This document shows, piece after piece, positions 7,211 to 8,892 of a stretch of DNA of 8,892 bases (the stretch's first letter is position 1; every line of letters begins with the position of its first letter). The notes beneath the pieces are model-generated. The model was not told the DNA's origin and did no database searches. It was given only the letters and a program-made list of their open reading frames with translations. Made by a program: the position numbers and the translations under genes. The DNA is from JAOABV01 sp964473505 (GTDB lineage Bacteria > Hydrothermota > Tepidihabitantia > Tepidihabitantales > CAIPLT01), in assembly GCA_964473505.1 (NCBI GenBank), contig CAYYPG010000083.1:1-8892 (forward strand), in the 5' to 3' direction.

Positions 7211-7635
7211 TTATGTCTCCTTTGTCTTTTTACTCGAACATACGGAAAAAAGAATTTGATTTCTTTTTCAGGATTTTCTAATGGGTTTGATGCGTGGACT
7301 GCATTATGTTGAATTGAACTACCAAATCGGTTGCGGATAGTTCCTTTTTTTGCTTTTTGCGGGTCAGTATCACCAATGAATTGCCTTACTCTATTTTGAA
7401 CATTATGACCTTGTAAAAGCAATGCAACCACTGGTCCAGAGGTTATAAAATTGACAAGACCGTTAAAGAAATCCTTGTTCTTATGGATAGCATAGAATTT
7501 TTTTGCTTGAGTTTTAGTTAGACGGGTATACTTAATGTCTAAGATTTCAAATTCCTTTTCAATTTCACTAATGACCTCACCGATGTGTTTATTTTTTACC
7601 GCATCGGGTTTAATTAATAAAAGTGTTTTTTCCAT
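7207..7635 (-). CDS. ndk: nucleoside diphosphate kinase
   Basis: This enzyme transfers the gamma-phosphate of ATP to other nucleoside diphosphates through a phosphohistidine, balancing cytosolic NTP and dNTP pools. At 142 residues it has the usual family length. The active-site set expected from characterised NDKs is present: Lys9 in IKPDAV, Tyr48, Arg84, Thr90, Arg101, Asn111, the phosphorylated His114 in NAVHASN, Ser116 and Glu125. The region TSGPVVALLLQG (65-76) is also typical. The active-site signature reads HASN where most members have HGSD or HGSA, a mild variation. The tail after KFFF is unusually basic (RVKRQRRHK); it also encodes the Shine-Dalgarno of the next gene, which may explain its composition. 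The ATG at 7633-7635 has no Shine-Dalgarno. Ndk is the first gene of the operon. Confidence 0.96.
   Translation of the reverse strand: MEKTLLLIKPDAVKNKHIGEVISEIEKEFEILDIKYTRLTKTQAKKFYAIHKNKDFFNGLVNFITSGPVVALLLQGHNVQNRVRQFIGDTDPQKAKKGTIRNRFGSSIQHNAVHASNPLENPEKEIKFFFPYVRVKRQRRHK
7217..7222 (-). promoter_or_regulatory. strong Shine-Dalgarno for the protease gene, inside ndk
   Basis: On the minus strand AAGGAG sits six bases before the protease ATG (7208-7210) and lies within the last codons of ndk. It decides the start of the protease and, with the ATGA overlap, implies translation coupled to ndk. It is the only strong Shine-Dalgarno in the operon, so the protease may be the most efficiently initiated cistron. 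Confidence 0.72.
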
Positions 7636-7705
7636 TAAAAATAATTATAAATCATATAAATAAAAATCAAATAGAATTATTATTAAAAATAATAATTATA
7701 AATCA
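7634..7705. repeat. direct repeat duplicating a -10 region upstream of ndk
   Basis: A 21-bp block at 7634-7654 recurs at 7682-7705 with a single 3-bp (AAT) insertion. The two copies start 48 bp apart. Each contains ATTATA, which on the minus strand is a perfect TATAAT -10 box, and the downstream copy runs into the ndk start codon. The block is nearly pure A+T, so low complexity contributes, but a 21-base match interrupted by one trinucleotide is better explained by duplication or slippage than by chance. Confidence 0.6.
7644..7670 (-). promoter_or_regulatory. possible proximal promoter giving a nearly leaderless ndk transcript
   Basis: The proximal copy of the duplicated block gives TATAAT at 7649-7644, with TTGATT at 7670-7665 and a short 15-bp spacer. 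The -10 box ends 8 bases before the ndk ATG, so a start at the normal distance would leave a leader of only 0-3 nt. That would fit the absence of a Shine-Dalgarno before ndk. The suboptimal spacer and the AT-rich background make this promoter uncertain. Confidence 0.38.
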
Positions 7706-7722
7706 GAAAATTACAAAGTCAA
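7695..7722 (-). promoter_or_regulatory. sigma70-type promoter of the ndk operon (distal)
   Basis: On the minus strand TTGACT (7722-7717) and a perfect TATAAT (7700-7695) are separated by 16 bp, close to the sigma70-type consensus. Transcription would start near 7688, giving a leader of about 50 nt before ndk. No operator is obvious between the promoter and the gene. It would drive ndk and probably everything down to position 161, because no strong internal promoter or terminator is visible in that stretch. Confidence 0.62.
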
Positions 7723-7780
7723 TAAAAAACTGCAGTATGTCCTGACGGATGACGACATATAGTATTTAGAATTTAATATC

Positions 7781-7802
7781 TCGTCGATATAATTATCTAC
7801 GA
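7781..7802. promoter_or_regulatory. imperfect palindrome upstream of the ndk promoter
   Basis: TCGTCGATA (7781-7789) and TATCTACGA (7794-7802) form 9-bp arms with one mismatch around a TAAT centre, giving a 22-bp operator-like dyad. It lies about 60 bp upstream of the ndk -35 box. A partly overlapping longer inverted repeat, TATCTCG (7777-7783) with CGAGATA (7813-7819), is also present. A binding site or small stem-loop RNA is possible, but dyads of this quality occur by chance in AT-rich DNA. Confidence 0.22.
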
Positions 7803-8065
7803 ATATCAGTGGCGAGATAAACATCATTTTGCGATACTTTGCTCTTCGTCTTCTTCAACAATCCAACCGATTTTTTTCTACCTCGCTAAAGATGCTTGTG
7901 CTTATAGTTGTAGTAAATATACTTTTCATATATCCCAAATCAATTAAACCATATCCATTCTCTGCCACACATTTAGCTGAAACTTGAATTAATTTTTATC
8001 ATAAAGACGACTTTTTTAGCGTAGACCGCTCTGGAGGCTAAATCTTTCGTAAACTTTCTGCCATC

Positions 8066-8126
8066 TTTTGTGTAAAAATAAACATAAAAAACATTAGTTA
8101 GGTAGTGTCTGATATTTTGTGTAAAA
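8066..8126 (+). mobile_element. two direct copies of an IS256-like terminal motif, element missing
   Basis: TTTTGTGTAAAA occurs at 8066-8077 and 8115-8126, 49 bp apart. The match extends upstream as a gapped TCTG..AT and downstream as a loose TAA. The second copy sits in GGTAGTGTCTGATATTTTG (8101-8119), which resembles the terminal repeats I recall for IS256/mutator-family insertion sequences, where a GTC-rich tip is followed by TTGTGTAAA. No inverted partner end and no transposase follow within the window. These would be solo ends, the remains of deleted copies, or a coincidental motif. Confidence 0.3.
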
Positions 8127-8396
8127 TTAATATTTCTATGTTAAAGAAAAAGATGTAACCTCGTCCTCGTTCAATATTTAAAAAAGGAAAGCACGCCCAT
8201 GGAAGAAAAACCAATTCACACAAAAATCTTGCCACTTCCCATTAATTATAACTAATGTTTTAGAAAAGGCGAATTTTTGGATAATTTATTGTTTTTCATA
8301 AAGATATTGCATTTTGCCTTAAAAAGAGGGTACAGTCCCATCCCTAGCCCTTTGGGTTGCTTGAAAAATTGGTAAGAAGGTAGTTTTGGAAAACAA

Positions 8397-8690
8397 GGTC
8401 AGAGAAAATTTTTGAGTTGGTTTGAGGGTTAATTTGGGTGGAAATATAATTCTCAATTTGTAGACATTTGTCAAAATCAATATGAGAGGAAACGAGATCA
8501 TTATTTAGATAATAATGGTCAGAGCTATGGTATCTGTAATTGGGGAAATCATTTAGTTTTATCAAGAGATAATATGTAGCATTTTGGGAATAATAATTTA
8601 AAAATAATGGTCAGAGTTATTAGGTTCACAATTCAAGGAAATTACTTGCTTTTATGAAAAAGACATCATTTAACATGGTGCTGAGCCAAG
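8397..8690. repeat. decayed tandem repeat with GGTCAGAG core
   Basis: GGTCAGAG occurs at 8397-8404, 8517-8524 and 8609-8616. The last two copies share a longer exact AATAATGGTCAGAG (8511-8524 and 8603-8616) spaced 92 bp. They remain alignable with gaps for about 60 more bases, through GGAAAT, CTT or TTT, and TTTTAT. The first copy is more diverged and 120 bp away, but it also carries a TAATT-GGG-GAAAT-like segment downstream. The 92-bp period is not a multiple of three, so these are not protein repeats. A CATTATT/AATAATG stem-loop (8499-8517) precedes the second core. No known family was recognised. Confidence 0.4.
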
Positions 8691-8844
8691 ACATTGTATC
8701 TCTTCCAAGGTCCTATTTCTACGGCTACATTATCTAACAATATCAGATCAACATATCAGATTTTTATCATTAAAGCTTTGGCATCTGCTTTTTAAGATGC
8801 TCAAACAGGTATCTCGTAGACAAGTGCCGAATGATCACGATAAT

Positions 8845-8853
8845 TGTTATAAT
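8845..8853 (+). promoter_or_regulatory. possible extended -10 promoter pointing out of the window
   Basis: TGTTATAAT at 8845-8853 matches an extended -10 element (TG, one base, TATAAT) on the plus strand. No good -35 hexamer lies at the expected distance. It could serve a gene beyond the right edge. AT-rich DNA yields such matches often, so support is weak. Confidence 0.2.
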
Positions 8854-8892
8854 AGTAATTGTATTTTAATCCTTCAGATAATAAGTCGGTTT

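Larger units (their letters stand above)
7742..8892. other. 1.15-kb gene-free stretch with decayed mobile-element traces
   Basis: No frame here gives a protein that I recognise or that has a convincing start signal. The longest open frames (minus strand, 8344-8565 and 8319-8501) overlap each other, are rich in Asn, Ser and Tyr as expected of translated AT-rich spacer, and lack ribosome-binding sites. No tRNA-like T-arm, rRNA segment or CRISPR-type repeat was seen. What can be supported are two insertion-sequence-end-like motifs (8066-8126), a degenerate tandem repeat (about 8397-8690), a dyad (7781-7802) and a possible outward promoter (8845-8853). The stretch looks like an old insertion site under little selection. 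Confidence 0.55.

Noticed and set aside
8199..8375. Plus-strand ATG with a purine-rich AGGA ten bases upstream, reading MEEKPIHTKILPLPINYN, then a stop, then a further open 39 codons to 8375
   Set aside because: Only 18 codons before the first stop, and neither part resembles a transposase or any other family I know. It was considered as a broken insertion-sequence gene but is not supportable.
8344..8565. Overlapping minus-strand open frames of 73 and 60 codons (8344-8565 and 8319-8501)
   Set aside because: They overlap each other in different frames, have no ribosome-binding site, are rich in AT-encoded residues, and run through the degenerate nucleotide repeat. No family is recognisable.
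8066..8690. Possible CRISPR-like array formed by the direct repeats in the gene-free region
   Set aside because: Repeats are too few and diverged, the spacings are 49, 92 and 120 bp, and no cas genes are present.
8740..8761. ATATCAGAT repeated with a 13-bp period (8740-8748 and 8753-8761)
   Set aside because: Only two short AT-rich copies with no third unit, and no structure or gene context to support an iteron or operator.

Overview
The window is an AT-rich bacterial segment dominated by one minus-strand gene train, read from about 7700 down to about 110. In order of transcription it carries ndk (nucleoside diphosphate kinase), a large exported gingipain-like (peptidase C25) protease with a T9SS-type C-terminal sorting domain, an FN3 plus DUF6754-like membrane protein, and three further uncharacterised membrane proteins. 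A gingipain-like protease with a Por/T9SS-type tail points to the FCB group or a related candidate phylum. The combination with the DUF6754-like membrane cluster reminds me of candidate division WOR-3 (Stahlbacteria) genomes. That placement is an inference from protein content, not a database result.

Layout. Positions 1-160 lie downstream of the operon and hold a weak hairpin that may be its terminator, plus an open frame running in from the left edge that may be the end of a convergent gene. Positions 161-3635 hold four membrane-protein genes, closely packed or overlapping except for a 99-bp gap at 1609-1707. Positions 3671-7210 hold the protease. Positions 7207-7635 hold ndk, whose stop codon overlaps the protease start (ATGA). 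Positions 7636-7730 hold a good sigma70-type promoter and a second possible promoter created by a duplicated AT-rich block. Positions 7742-8892 carry no credible gene. That stretch holds two copies of an insertion-sequence-end-like motif, a decayed set of tandem repeats, and a few dyads.

How the genes may work together. Ndk is a housekeeping enzyme that seems to lend its promoter to the operon. The protease is predicted to leave the cytoplasm and, if a type IX-like system exists in this organism, to reach the surface. The four downstream genes look like a conserved but functionally unassigned inner-membrane module: two six-helix proteins, one two-helix protein with an extracytoplasmic alpha/beta-looking domain, and one protein with an external FN3 domain and a cytosolic DUF6754-like domain. 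This module is the best candidate for an undescribed system here. Its link to the protease rests only on co-directional adjacency. I saw no tRNA, rRNA, CRISPR array or intact transposase.
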